Assembly: GCF_016863515.1 (NCBI RefSeq)
Contig: NZ_BOPA01000021.1
Span: 161,683 to 225,682, forward strand
From: Micromonospora gifhornensis
GTDB taxonomy: Bacteria; Actinomycetota; Actinomycetes; Mycobacteriales; Micromonosporaceae
Length of the DNA stretch: 64,000 nt
Reading direction: 5' to 3'
Position numbers and translations under genes: made by a program. Shown piece after piece: positions 10,492-18,786 of the stretch. Each line of letters starts with the position of its first letter. The first letter of the stretch is position 1. A model generated the notes under the pieces. That model ran no database searches, was not told the DNA's origin, and saw only the letters and a program-made list of their open reading frames with translations.

Positions 10492-11445
10492 ATGACGCGG
10501 TTCTTCGTCGACAGTTGGGATCCCGCCTACGGGGCCTCGTTCGAGGCGTCGGCGGCGGGGCCGGCCGCGCCGAGCAGCGCCCAGGTCGACGCCGACGCCG
10601 AGTTGCCCGCGGTGGACTGGCGGGCCATCGGCCCCCGCCCGGGGGTGCGGGCCCCGGACGTGGTGCTGCTCGTCGACGGGGTACGCCGGATCGACGCCAG
10701 CGTCTGGACGGCCGAGGAGGACGGCACCTCCTTCCCCGGCCTGGCCGCGTCGTACGCCGCCGGGGTGGTGCGCTGCGATCTGGAGCGTGGGGCGGCGCAC
10801 CTGGCCGGGGCCAGGGTGGGCCGGGGCTTGTTCACCGCCAGCCCGTCGGCGGGCGAGGTGGTGGCCGGCAACGTCCGCTATCCGGTGCACCGGGTCAGCG
10901 GCACCGGCGAGTTGGCGAAGTTGCCGGCCGCCGTGCAGGGGCCGCTGACCGCGCTGGAGGTGGAGGTCTCCGACGCCGCCCGTACCGATGACGACCTGCT
11001 GGTGGTGGACGGGCCGTTACGCAACCGGCGGCAACTGCCGCGCACCCTCGGCTACATCAAGACCCAGCACAGCCAGTATCTCGACGCCCGGCTCACCGCC
11101 GTGGTCACCGGGCTGGCGCCGGGTCACCGGTCGCCGGTGTTCCGGCTCGGCACCGCCTGGGGTGGCTGGTCGTGGTATCTGCGGCTGCCGGTGGCCGCCG
11201 GGGCGCCGTGGGCCGGCATCGTCCGGATCGAATGCTCCGCCGACCTGGAGATCACCGAGGCGGTACGGCTGGCGGATCTGTCGCTTGTCACGTTGCCCCG
11301 GTTCGCCTCCAGCCCGTACAAGGATCCCCGGGCTCCACAGAATCTGGTGCCGATCGCCGGCCTGGAGCGGCTGCTGCGGTCCCGGTTGGGTGATGCCCGC
11401 CTGCTGCACCGTGCGCTGACCGCCGCCGCCCGGACCAACCGCTGA
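10492..11445 (+). CDS. nurA: NurA-domain 5'-3' nuclease
   Basis: 317 residues from ATG 10492, seven bases after sbcC. DVVLLVDGVRRIDA near residue 55 fits the metal-binding aspartate strand that opens the NurA RNase H-like fold, and ETP-like later blocks include the second part LGYIKTQHSQYL near residue 184, which matches the conserved IKT region of the family. In archaea NurA partners the HerA hexamer and degrades the 5' strand at breaks. Encoded last in the set HerA, SbcD, SbcC, NurA, it completes an archaeal-style resection module. Identification is by motif and context; the sequence is diverged, so a profile search would settle it. Confidence 0.78.
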   Translation: MTRFFVDSWDPAYGASFEASAAGPAAPSSAQVDADAELPAVDWRAIGPRPGVRAPDVVLLVDGVRRIDASVWTAEEDGTSFPGLAASYAAGVVRCDLERGAAHLAGARVGRGLFTASPSAGEVVAGNVRYPVHRVSGTGELAKLPAAVQGPLTALEVEVSDAARTDDDLLVVDGPLRNRRQLPRTLGYIKTQHSQYLDARLTAVVTGLAPGHRSPVFRLGTAWGGWSWYLRLPVAAGAPWAGIVRIECSADLEITEAVRLADLSLVTLPRFASSPYKDPRAPQNLVPIAGLERLLRSRLGDARLLHRALTAAARTNR

Positions 11446-12302
11446 TGGGCCGCCGCCGCGACACCGAGCGGGTCACCGAACAGGTCGACACCGGGCTCGC
11501 CGAGCTGGCCCCGGATCCGGACCGCCCCGGCTCGTGGACGCTCATGCTGGACGGCGCACCACAGTCGCATGTGGACTTGAACGACCCGACCCACCTGGAG
11601 TTCGAGTACGTCCGGCGGCTGGCCGCCGCCTTCGACCTGATCGCGCCCGCCGGCACCCCGTTGCGGGTGCTGCACCTGGGCGGTGGCGCGTTGACGCTGC
11701 CCCGGTACGTCGCCGCCACCCGACCCGGCTCCGCCCAGCGGGTGGTCGAAGTGGACGCCGCCCTGGTCGACCTGGTCCGGCGGGCCCTGCCGTGGCGGGC
11801 CGACGCACGTCTGAAGGTGCGGGTCGACGATGCCCGCGCGGCATTGACCAGCACCCGGGACGGCAGCTACGACGTGGTGGTCGCCGACGTGTTCGCCGGT
11901 GCCCGCACACCGGCCCGACTGACCTCGGTCCAGTACGCCGCCGAGGTGGCCCGGGTGCTGCGGCCGGGCGGCTGGTACCTGGCCAATCTCGCCGACGGCC
12001 CGCCGCTGCGGTACGCCCGGGGGCAGGTCGCCACCGTTCGTACCGTGCTGCCTCGGGGCTGCCTGGTCGCCGACGCCGCGGTGCTGCGCGGCCGCCGCTA
12101 CGGCAACCTGGTGCTGGTCGCCGGCCGGCAGGAGCCACCGGTGGCGGAGTTGACCCGGCGGGCCGCCGGTGACTGGTTCCCCGGCCGGGTCCTCGCCGGA
12201 GCCGACCTCGACCACTTCGTCGGGGGTGCTCCCGTGGTTTACGACGAGCAGGCCACCGACTCCACGCCACCGCCGTCGGGAATTTTTTCCGTCCGACGTT
12301 GA
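11445..12302 (+). CDS. Spermidine-synthase-like SAM-dependent protein
   Basis: 285 residues; ATG 11445 overlaps the nurA stop by one base, so it is translationally coupled to the repair operon. The glycine-rich loop VLHLGGGALTLPRYVA near residue 74, the acidic residue in RVVEVDAALVDL, and YDVVVADVFAGARTP with VLRPGGWYLANLADG match the Rossmann domain of spermidine synthase and the free-standing halves of MFS/spermidine-synthase fusions. Whether it transfers aminopropyl or methyl groups is unclear. Its place in a DNA-repair operon could be functional or simply actinobacterial gene order. Confidence 0.78.
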   Translation: MGRRRDTERVTEQVDTGLAELAPDPDRPGSWTLMLDGAPQSHVDLNDPTHLEFEYVRRLAAAFDLIAPAGTPLRVLHLGGGALTLPRYVAATRPGSAQRVVEVDAALVDLVRRALPWRADARLKVRVDDARAALTSTRDGSYDVVVADVFAGARTPARLTSVQYAAEVARVLRPGGWYLANLADGPPLRYARGQVATVRTVLPRGCLVADAAVLRGRRYGNLVLVAGRQEPPVAELTRRAAGDWFPGRVLAGADLDHFVGGAPVVYDEQATDSTPPPSGIFSVRR

Positions 12303-12385
12303 TCTGTTCGGCAGGGCCGTGCGTATCCATCGGCAGCCATGCCCGTGGGGGGACGGCTTTCTGTCCATGGACAACGGAGGTCTGC

Positions 12386-13078
12386 ATGCACACACTGGCG
12401 GCCGGTTGGCACGGCGAGCGGGTGCGGGCGGACTGGATGTCTGCCCGGTCCCAGTCGCGGCCGACCACGACCACCAACGGGGTCGACTCGCGTGCGGCGG
12501 ATCGCCAGAATAGCCCGGTGACGCCGCGCCCCGCCCCTGGCCGCCATCAGGCGACGACCACCGAGGCCGCCCACTCCGACCAGTTGATCCGCACCCTGTA
12601 CGCGGAGCACGCCGGTCCGTTGCTGATGTTCGTGATGCGGCTGACCGGCGGTGACCGGCAGCGGGCGGAGGACATCGTCCAGGAGACGCTGCTGCGGGCC
12701 TGGCGCAACGCCCACCGGCTGGGCACCCAGGGGCAGGGGTCGTTGCGCCCCTGGCTGGTGACGGTGGCCCGGCGCATCGCCATCGACGAGCACCGCAGTG
12801 AACAGGCCCGGCCGGCCGAGACGTACGACCGGGACCTGACCGCGTTCGCCGAGTCGGACAACACCGACCGGGTGCTGCGTTCGATGACGGTCGCCGACGC
12901 ACTACGAACGTTGAGCCAGTCGCACCGGGAGATCCTGGTCGCGACCTACTTCCGAGGACGTACGGTGCCAGAGGCGGCCGAGGAACTTGGGCTGCCGCTG
13001 GGCACCGCCAAGTCACGGGTCTACTACGCGCTGCGCGCGCTGCGCACAGCCTTGCAGGAGAGGGGGGTGACGGAATGA
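12386..13078 (+). CDS. ECF sigma factor
   Basis: 230 residues from ATG 12386, chosen because GGAGG (12376-12380) lies five bases before it and the third-codon-position GC is high from there on. A GTG at 12518 (186 residues) is the usual family length and has CAGAAT six bases upstream, so a shorter leaderless product is possible. Region 2 (residues from about 68) includes AEDIVQETLLRAWRN; region 4 includes ILVATYFRGRTVPEAAEELG and the helix-turn-helix LGTAKSRVYYALRAL. The next gene overlaps (ATGA) and encodes its zinc anti-sigma factor, so the pair forms a membrane-linked stress-response switch of the SigL/SigK type. The regulon is unknown. Confidence 0.88.
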   Translation: MHTLAAGWHGERVRADWMSARSQSRPTTTTNGVDSRAADRQNSPVTPRPAPGRHQATTTEAAHSDQLIRTLYAEHAGPLLMFVMRLTGGDRQRAEDIVQETLLRAWRNAHRLGTQGQGSLRPWLVTVARRIAIDEHRSEQARPAETYDRDLTAFAESDNTDRVLRSMTVADALRTLSQSHREILVATYFRGRTVPEAAEELGLPLGTAKSRVYYALRALRTALQERGVTE

Positions 13079-13851
13079 GCCGGGTTGACCACATGGACGT
13101 CGCCGCGTACGCGCTCGGCGTGCTGGACGAACAGGACATGGAACGGTTCGAGGAACACCTCGCAACCTGCTGGGCGTGCGCCGCCGAGTTGGAGTCGATG
13201 GTGCCGGTGGTCGGGCTGCTCTCCGACATCGACGCGGAGTCGGTGACGGCGCTGGAGCAGACCCACACGAATCCGGTCCTGCTGGACCGGACGTTGGTGG
13301 CGATGCGTACGCACCGCCGCCGGGCACGGTTCCGGCAGATCCTCGCGACCGCCGCCGCGGTGGTGGTCTTCGGCGGGATCACCGGGGTGGTGTTCAGCAA
13401 CCTGGCCGACAGCGGCACCGCGCCGCAGGTCGCCGGGCCGACCAGCGGGCCGGTGCAGGTGCCGAACACCGGCTCGGGTGACCCGGTTGGTCCGGGAGTC
13501 GGCGGTACCGAGCAGGAGGGTAGGCAGGTAAACGTCACCGACCCGACCACCGGGGTCACGGCGACGTTCTTCCTCGCCTCGAAGGACTTCGGCACCAACA
13601 TCGCCTTCACGCTGGGTCGGCTGCCCGGTCCTCGCGAGTGCCGGCTGGTGGTGGTGCGCGAGGATGCCAGCACCGAGGTCATCTCCACCTGGTCGGTGCC
13701 GCAGGGCGGCTACGGCACCAACAGCAATCCGCAGAAGCTGAGCCTGGCCGCCGCCACCTCGTCGAAGTTGGACGCGGTGAAGCACTTCGAGGTGCAGGAG
13801 GTCGACGGCAAGGGTGCGGGCAAGCCGTTGGTGACGGTGCCTGCCAACTGA
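13075..13851 (+). CDS. Zinc-finger anti-sigma factor, membrane-anchored
   Basis: 258 residues, with the start overlapping the sigma-factor stop. The N-terminal zf-HC2-like motif ends HLATCWACAAEL (H-x3-C-x2-C, residues 28-35), typical of ZAS anti-sigma factors that hold ECF sigma factors. One transmembrane helix (about residues 87-107, ILATAAAVVVFGGITGVVF) leads to an extracytoplasmic RskA-like C-terminal domain of about 150 residues. Signal release would be by regulated proteolysis or thiol oxidation of the zinc site; both are inference. A strong hairpin terminator follows, so sigma and anti-sigma end one transcription unit. Confidence 0.88.
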   Translation: MSRVDHMDVAAYALGVLDEQDMERFEEHLATCWACAAELESMVPVVGLLSDIDAESVTALEQTHTNPVLLDRTLVAMRTHRRRARFRQILATAAAVVVFGGITGVVFSNLADSGTAPQVAGPTSGPVQVPNTGSGDPVGPGVGGTEQEGRQVNVTDPTTGVTATFFLASKDFGTNIAFTLGRLPGPRECRLVVVREDASTEVISTWSVPQGGYGTNSNPQKLSLAAATSSKLDAVKHFEVQEVDGKGAGKPLVTVPAN

Positions 13852-13868
13852 TCACCACAGCGCAGCAG

Positions 13869-13894
13869 GGGCCCGCCTCGGTCGAGGCGGGCCC
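13869..13894 (+). terminator. Intrinsic terminator after the sigma/anti-sigma pair
   Basis: An 11-bp perfect stem (GGGCCCGCCTC and its complement) with a 4-base loop, 18 bases past the anti-sigma stop. A short T-poor tail follows, as is usual in actinobacteria. Confidence 0.75.
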
Positions 13895-14050
13895 TTGCTC
13901 GTCTGCGCCGGGTTGAGGTACGCCCACACACGGACAGCTGTCGATTCCGGTTCAATCATCCGGGTGTGAAATGAGCCACCCTTCTGCTTTCAACCTTGAC
14001 AGCCTCGTTTCCCGTACTTCCCGGTGACTTGTCAAGTATGAGGAGGGCAC

Positions 14051-14737
14051 GTGGCAAAGATGAAGCGCACCGTCGTTGTCGCGAGCGCCATGGTCGCACT
14101 TACGGCCTGCGCGCCCGCGGGCTACAACGGAGCAGACCCCGGCGTGGCGGAACCGGTCGCTGTCGCCGCGGCCGACTCCACGTCCACCCCGGACCCGGAG
14201 AGCAGCGCGGATCCCGAGGCCAGCGCCGAACCGGGTGCCTCGGCGTCGCCCGGAGCGGAGCCTGAAGCCGACGCCCCACTGCCCGACGGTGCCGAGTTGA
14301 CCGAGAGCCTGACCGGCAAGAAGTTCCCCCGGATGGGCAGCGCGGTCGTCAACCAGGACGGCTTCCTGCTGTACCGCTTCGACCGCGACAGCAACGACCC
14401 GCCCGCCACCAACTGCGAGGGCCAGTGCGCCGAGGTGTGGCCGCCGGCGCTGACCGACGGCAACCCGAAGCTCAAGGGCGTCTCCGACGACGCGGTCGGC
14501 ACCATCACCCGCCCCGACGGCACCCGCCAGATCACCCTGGACGGCTGGCCGCTCTACACCTACATCGGTGACAAGAAGCCGGGCCAGTGGAAGGGCCAGG
14601 GCGTCGGCGGCACCTGGTTCGTGGTCAACCCCGACGGCAGCAAGAACCTGGAGTGCCTGCCCAAGGGCACCCCGAAGGCGGTCGAGCCGCCCTCGAAGAC
14701 CAAGTCCGACAGTTCCGACTCGGACTACGACTACTGA
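14051..14737 (+). CDS. Secreted lipoprotein with two Lipoprotein_15-type repeats
   Basis: 228 residues from GTG 14051, with AGGAGGG (14041-14047) just upstream; ATG 14060 is an alternative. The lipobox VALTAC puts a lipidated cysteine at residue 20. A low-complexity Ser/Glu/Pro linker (residues 35-80) is followed by two copies of the secreted repeat: GFLLYRFDRDS with CAEVWPPAL, then QITLDGWPLYTYIGDKKPGQWKGQG. This is the actinobacterial SCO0930-type family (PF03640), which binds haem or other redox ligands in some members; function is not established here. It directly follows the sigma/anti-sigma pair, so it is a candidate target of that sigma factor. Confidence 0.85.
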   Translation: MAKMKRTVVVASAMVALTACAPAGYNGADPGVAEPVAVAAADSTSTPDPESSADPEASAEPGASASPGAEPEADAPLPDGAELTESLTGKKFPRMGSAVVNQDGFLLYRFDRDSNDPPATNCEGQCAEVWPPALTDGNPKLKGVSDDAVGTITRPDGTRQITLDGWPLYTYIGDKKPGQWKGQGVGGTWFVVNPDGSKNLECLPKGTPKAVEPPSKTKSDSSDSDYDY

Positions 14738-14751
14738 CCCTGTTCAGTCGG

Positions 14752-14789
14752 ATGGCCGGCCGCAGCCCGTCGGGGGCGCGGCCGGCCAT
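14752..14789. terminator. Bidirectional terminator between convergent units
   Basis: A 12-bp perfect stem, ATGGCCGGCCGC and its complement, with a 14-base loop. It lies 14 bases past the lipoprotein stop and 9 bases before the stop of the convergent Stealth gene, so it can end both transcripts. Confidence 0.75.
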
Positions 14790-14798
14790 CGTCGTCTG

Positions 14799-16565
14799 TC
14801 AGGCCCGCTCCCAGGGGCTGGCCACCGGGAAGTAGGTGTCCAGGAAGGGGATGACGACCTTGAGCTGGTCGGCCAGATCCTCCTCCGTCGAGAACGCGTC
14901 GTTCAGGCAGAAGACGTGCCGGTCCCGCCGGGCCAACAGGTGCGCGAGCCGACCGGGAGTGTCCGGATGGGACAACTCCGCGATGCTGTATCGCAGGTTC
15001 CCCGGCACGGCCCGCCCAGTGTGGAACGCATAGTAGTGGTGCAGTGACGAGGCGATCGAGATATCCGTCATGCTGCGGAACCGGCTGCCGGCTGTCTGAC
15101 GGTGGGCGGTGGAAAAGGTCTCCTCGATCTCGTACAGCACACTGCGCCGCAACGCATGCGGCATGTGCTTCATCTTCTGCGTCAGCACTGTCCCGAACCG
15201 TGCCGCGATCAGGGCCCGGTTGTTCTTTCCCGCCGCCGAAGAGGGGATGTCCTCGGCGGTCGCCGCGCCCGGCGGGACCAGGGCGGGTGACGGGAAGAAC
15301 CGGGAGATGCCGTTGGCCAGGAAAAAGTCCGAGGGCAGCACCTCACTGCCGAGGAAAACGTCGTCGTTGAAGTAGAGAAAGTGCTCGGAAAGCCCGTCGA
15401 TGTGGTGCAGTTGGCTCTCGATGGCATGCGAGTTGTAGGTGGGCAGCGTCGACGTGTCGGCAAAGATTTCCCGATGACTGACCACCCGGATACCGGGTGC
15501 GGTCTCCTCCAGCCAGGGCGGCACCTGATCGTCGGTCACCACGTAGACGTCGCGCACCCAGGGCGCGTACAGGTGCAGCGAGCGCAGCGAGTAGCGCAGC
15601 TCGTCACGGCTGAGGAAGCGCGCCGCGTTCGCCGCCTCACCGTGGTACGGCACTCCCGCCACCGCAGCCCGACGTCGAAGCCAGTCGGGGTCGGTGCCGT
15701 CGACCCAGGTGTAGACCACGTCGATCGGGAACGTGACGTCGTCAGGGCGTCGTCCGGCGAAGGGCGGCTTGGTCCGCGCGGTCGCGGTGGTGGTCGCGGG
15801 CATCAGTCTGGTGAACAGCGACTCGGACGCGACGACTGACGGCTCTGCCGCGACGACCTCCTCGGCCACCAGGTTCGGACGCGGGGCGACCAGAGTGGCC
15901 CCCTGGTGAGCCCAGAACTCCACCTCGCACCCATACGCCTGCCCCAGCACCAGCCGGTGTCGGGGGTCCGTCCAGTACCAGGTCAGCCGGAGCACCGAAG
16001 CTTCCGCGAGGCGCTTCCAGACCTTCGGCTCGAACCCCGCTGCCGGAGGCGACTCGCCGCCGGTCCTCACCTGCGTGACGTAGCCGGGAGCCCGAGCGCA
16101 GGCGGCCGAGAGGGCGGCGTAGACCCGATCCCGGTCCGCGGCGTCAACCGCCACCACCGATGACCGCTCGGAGGTGCCACGGACCCGGAAGAACTCGACG
16201 CCAGCCTCGTCGAGCGCCGTCGTCACCGCCCTCAGGTTCTCGGTCCGGGCCAGCAGTGGTGTGACTTCCGCGGCCACCAGGGCGATCCGGGGCTCCCGGT
16301 CGGCGGTGACTGCCGCCCGATCACCGCCGGCCAGCAGCTCTGACTGTTGGCGGGCGAGCCTTTCGATCCGGCGACTCGTCAACCGGGTGTCGCCCGACGC
16401 ACGGGCAACCCACTGCTTGAGCTGGTGCCGGGCCCTCGGGCTCACCTTCGTCGCGATGGCCCGCCGGGCCTGCGGGCTCAGCACCCGCCGATAGACGTCA
16501 ACGAACCCGGAGGGTTCGGCGACAGCTCTGGGAATCTCCGACGGGCCTCGCCCCGGCTCGGTCAC
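14799..16565 (-). CDS. Stealth-family sugar-1-phosphate transferase 1
   Basis: 588 residues from GTG 16565. The four Stealth regions are present: CR1 FPIDVVYTWVDG at about residue 279, CR2 with RDELRYSLRSLHLYAPWVRD and VYVVTDDQVPPWL, CR3 with HAIESQLHHIDG and HFLYFNDDVFLG, and CR4 around HHYYAFHTGRA. Stealth proteins transfer hexose-1-phosphate from nucleotide sugars, building phosphodiester-linked capsule or wall polymers; the group includes the mammalian GlcNAc-1-phosphotransferase. About 270 residues precede CR1, including a PLLARTENLRAVTTALDEAG segment shared with the two other Stealth genes here. Last gene of a minus-strand operon, 22 bases after the glycosyltransferase. Confidence 0.88.
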   Translation of the reverse strand: MTEPGRGPSEIPRAVAEPSGFVDVYRRVLSPQARRAIATKVSPRARHQLKQWVARASGDTRLTSRRIERLARQQSELLAGGDRAAVTADREPRIALVAAEVTPLLARTENLRAVTTALDEAGVEFFRVRGTSERSSVVAVDAADRDRVYAALSAACARAPGYVTQVRTGGESPPAAGFEPKVWKRLAEASVLRLTWYWTDPRHRLVLGQAYGCEVEFWAHQGATLVAPRPNLVAEEVVAAEPSVVASESLFTRLMPATTTATARTKPPFAGRRPDDVTFPIDVVYTWVDGTDPDWLRRRAAVAGVPYHGEAANAARFLSRDELRYSLRSLHLYAPWVRDVYVVTDDQVPPWLEETAPGIRVVSHREIFADTSTLPTYNSHAIESQLHHIDGLSEHFLYFNDDVFLGSEVLPSDFFLANGISRFFPSPALVPPGAATAEDIPSSAAGKNNRALIAARFGTVLTQKMKHMPHALRRSVLYEIEETFSTAHRQTAGSRFRSMTDISIASSLHHYYAFHTGRAVPGNLRYSIAELSHPDTPGRLAHLLARRDRHVFCLNDAFSTEEDLADQLKVVIPFLDTYFPVASPWERA

Positions 16566-16587
16566 GATTACCTGCTCCTCTGCGGGC

Positions 16588-18786
16588 TCATGGTCGATCG
16601 ATGATTGCGAACGACAGTTCGCTGTCGATCGTGTAGTAGGGGCGGACCCGCAACAGCGGAGCTGGATCCTCCTCGACCAGATCCAGCGGGAGCATCTGGT
16701 CGAGGTGAATCTCCGGGTAGTTGTATGCGCGCTTCTTGTCGACCACGTCGTCGGCGAAGCGGCCCATCCGAACCTCGCTCTGACCGCACCGGAGAAAGAC
16801 GTCCCAGTCCTCGTACCGATGCAACCGCAGGTTGGCCAGCGCCGACAGCGGCACCGCCATCGTCAACTTTCCATCGCTTGCCGGCCAGGTCGGCACGCTC
16901 AGCGACTCCGCCAGGTCACCTCGTCGGCGCAGCACTGCGCCGACCGGGGCACCCGGTCCGTGCCAGGTGAAGTCGACGGTGACCGCCTCACCATCGAGGG
17001 CGAGCGAGCGCACCTCGGCGTGTACGGCCCGTACCCAGCTTCGTATCGCCATAAATCCGTCAGCCGTCTGGTATGGGACGTGTGCCAACATGCCCGCGTG
17101 TTCGCCTGGGCCGCTTGACGCGGCGGACAGGACCCGGCTGTCCATCCGCTGGGGACGCAACCGGCGCCTGACCTTGCCTCCGTCCGTCAGATAGACGTTC
17201 CATCGGCCCTCGGACAGGGCACCGGCATCGAGCGTGGCGACCGCCCTCGCCCCGTCGTGCGACGGCAGGAGGGGCGCGCGAACCACGTCACGGGTGTCGC
17301 GATTGCTGAGCACCACGGCAGCGTCCTCGCCATAGGTCGCCAGGCCCACGGAGATCCGCAGCCCTAGATCCGGCGACACAACGCAGTCGGCGACCGGGGC
17401 GTCCCCAGGAGCCGAGATCCGGCGCTTGATTGCCGATTGCAGCCGAGTACTGGTACTTCGCGCAGGGCGGATCCGGGTCAGTCGTCCGAGAGCGCCCATG
17501 CTCGCCCGTCGGGCGAGTTCGTTGCCGGCGATTCCCCGCAGCACCGGGTCAGCGATTGCCCGCGCCAGACCCGCCTCCCGAAGAGTCAGCTCCGTCGTCA
17601 GCGCCCTGCGTCCCAACCGCCTCGGCCGCGACACTTCGCCCCTGCGGACCTCAAGTACCTGCGCGCAGTCCCGGGCGAACTGTGCGGCGAGGTGGGCGGG
17701 ATCAAAGCGGGCGGAGTTCGTCACCGCCATCCGGCCCATGCGGATCCGCAGATCGTCGTCGCGCATCACCGTCCGCAGCGCCTCGGCGTACGCGTCGAAG
17801 TCATCAGTCGGCACCAGGAGACCATCCTCGCCGTGCGAGATGATCTCGCGGGGCCCGACCGGGCAGTCGCTGCTGACGACCGGCAGGCCCAGTCTCATGG
17901 CCTCGACGATCGTCATGCCGAAGGACTCACGCTCGGAGGAAACGGCGGCGACGGCACCCTTCACCCACTCCGCCGCCATGTCCTCCCGCCGGCCCATCAG
18001 CAGTACCCGGCCGTACAGGCCCAGCTCGCGGATGAGTCTGGCCAGCCCCGGACGTTGATCGCCGTCTCCGTAGATCCGCAGCGTCCAACCGGGGCAGTCC
18101 TTGACCGCGCGGGCGAACGCCACGATCAGTCGGTCGTACCGCTTGATCGGATCGAGTCGTCCGGCCGCCACGACGATCCTGCTCCGCCTGTCCGCCTGCG
18201 GAATCGCACTCGCTGGCACGCTGTTCGGCAACGCTTTGATCTCGGTTCCCGGCACCGGGTTGCCGATTCGGAAGGCGTCCGCGTCCGCTCTCGACACCGT
18301 GTACGCCAGGTCGATCCGTGAATAGGAGCGGCTGATGTCGGCCTTCACCGCCTCGTGGATCAGATCCTGCGTCATGTGTTCCTGCGCGATGCGCACCACA
18401 TGTTCCGGAGCGTGTCGGGCGATGACAAGGTTGAGCCCTGGCCGGGTGCCCACGACCACATCGGCGTCGGTGTGCCGCAGGTAACGCAGCATTCGCTCGT
18501 CGGTTAGCTGGCTGTACTGCTGATAGAACTCCTCGTGTGCCGGAATCAACGTCGAGGGTTCCCGCAGTCGCGGGTCGGTGCGGTCTCCTCGCCGCGGCCT
18601 GGTGTCGACAAGCGGTACCAGGGTGATGCGCTCGTCGCCGTCGAACATCGTTCGGTCTAGTCGCCGGAAGACCGACGCGACCTCGACACTGTGGCCAGCG
18701 TCGAGCAGCCCGGTTGCCAGGTTGAGCACCGCGCGGTTCGTACCGCCCACACCGTAGAAGTTGTGGACCAGGAAGGAGAACTTCAC
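16588..18786 (-). CDS. GT4-family glycosyltransferase with C-terminal accessory domain
   Basis: 732 residues from GTG 18786, overlapping the stop of the upstream Stealth gene (GTGA). The N-terminal half is a GT-B retaining glycosyltransferase: YGVGGTNRAVLNLATGL at residues 11-27, RIVVAAGRLDPIKRYDRLI near residue 203, and the E-x7-E motif in ESFGMTIVEAMRLGLPVV followed by GPREIISHGEDGLLVP. Beyond about residue 400 is an extra 330-residue region with repeated beta-rich segments of unknown role. Enzymes with this signature add alpha-linked sugars to wall or capsule polymers. Being embedded between Stealth genes, it likely builds the glycan that they join by phosphodiester links. Confidence 0.85.
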   Translation of the reverse strand: MKFSFLVHNFYGVGGTNRAVLNLATGLLDAGHSVEVASVFRRLDRTMFDGDERITLVPLVDTRPRRGDRTDPRLREPSTLIPAHEEFYQQYSQLTDERMLRYLRHTDADVVVGTRPGLNLVIARHAPEHVVRIAQEHMTQDLIHEAVKADISRSYSRIDLAYTVSRADADAFRIGNPVPGTEIKALPNSVPASAIPQADRRSRIVVAAGRLDPIKRYDRLIVAFARAVKDCPGWTLRIYGDGDQRPGLARLIRELGLYGRVLLMGRREDMAAEWVKGAVAAVSSERESFGMTIVEAMRLGLPVVSSDCPVGPREIISHGEDGLLVPTDDFDAYAEALRTVMRDDDLRIRMGRMAVTNSARFDPAHLAAQFARDCAQVLEVRRGEVSRPRRLGRRALTTELTLREAGLARAIADPVLRGIAGNELARRASMGALGRLTRIRPARSTSTRLQSAIKRRISAPGDAPVADCVVSPDLGLRISVGLATYGEDAAVVLSNRDTRDVVRAPLLPSHDGARAVATLDAGALSEGRWNVYLTDGGKVRRRLRPQRMDSRVLSAASSGPGEHAGMLAHVPYQTADGFMAIRSWVRAVHAEVRSLALDGEAVTVDFTWHGPGAPVGAVLRRRGDLAESLSVPTWPASDGKLTMAVPLSALANLRLHRYEDWDVFLRCGQSEVRMGRFADDVVDKKRAYNYPEIHLDQMLPLDLVEEDPAPLLRVRPYYTIDSELSFAIIDRP

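Noticed and set aside
7932..10493. An 853-codon minus-strand frame opposite sbcC
   Set aside because: Composition mirrors the alanine/glutamate-rich coiled coil of SbcC; no start context or family resemblance.
11124..13688. An 854-codon minus-strand frame across nurA, the sigma and anti-sigma genes
   Set aside because: It spans three well-supported genes and contains only biased low-complexity sequence.
14027..14037. ACTTGTCAAGT palindrome before the repeat lipoprotein gene as a regulator site
   Set aside because: Too short and unique in the window to support; noted only as a possibility.
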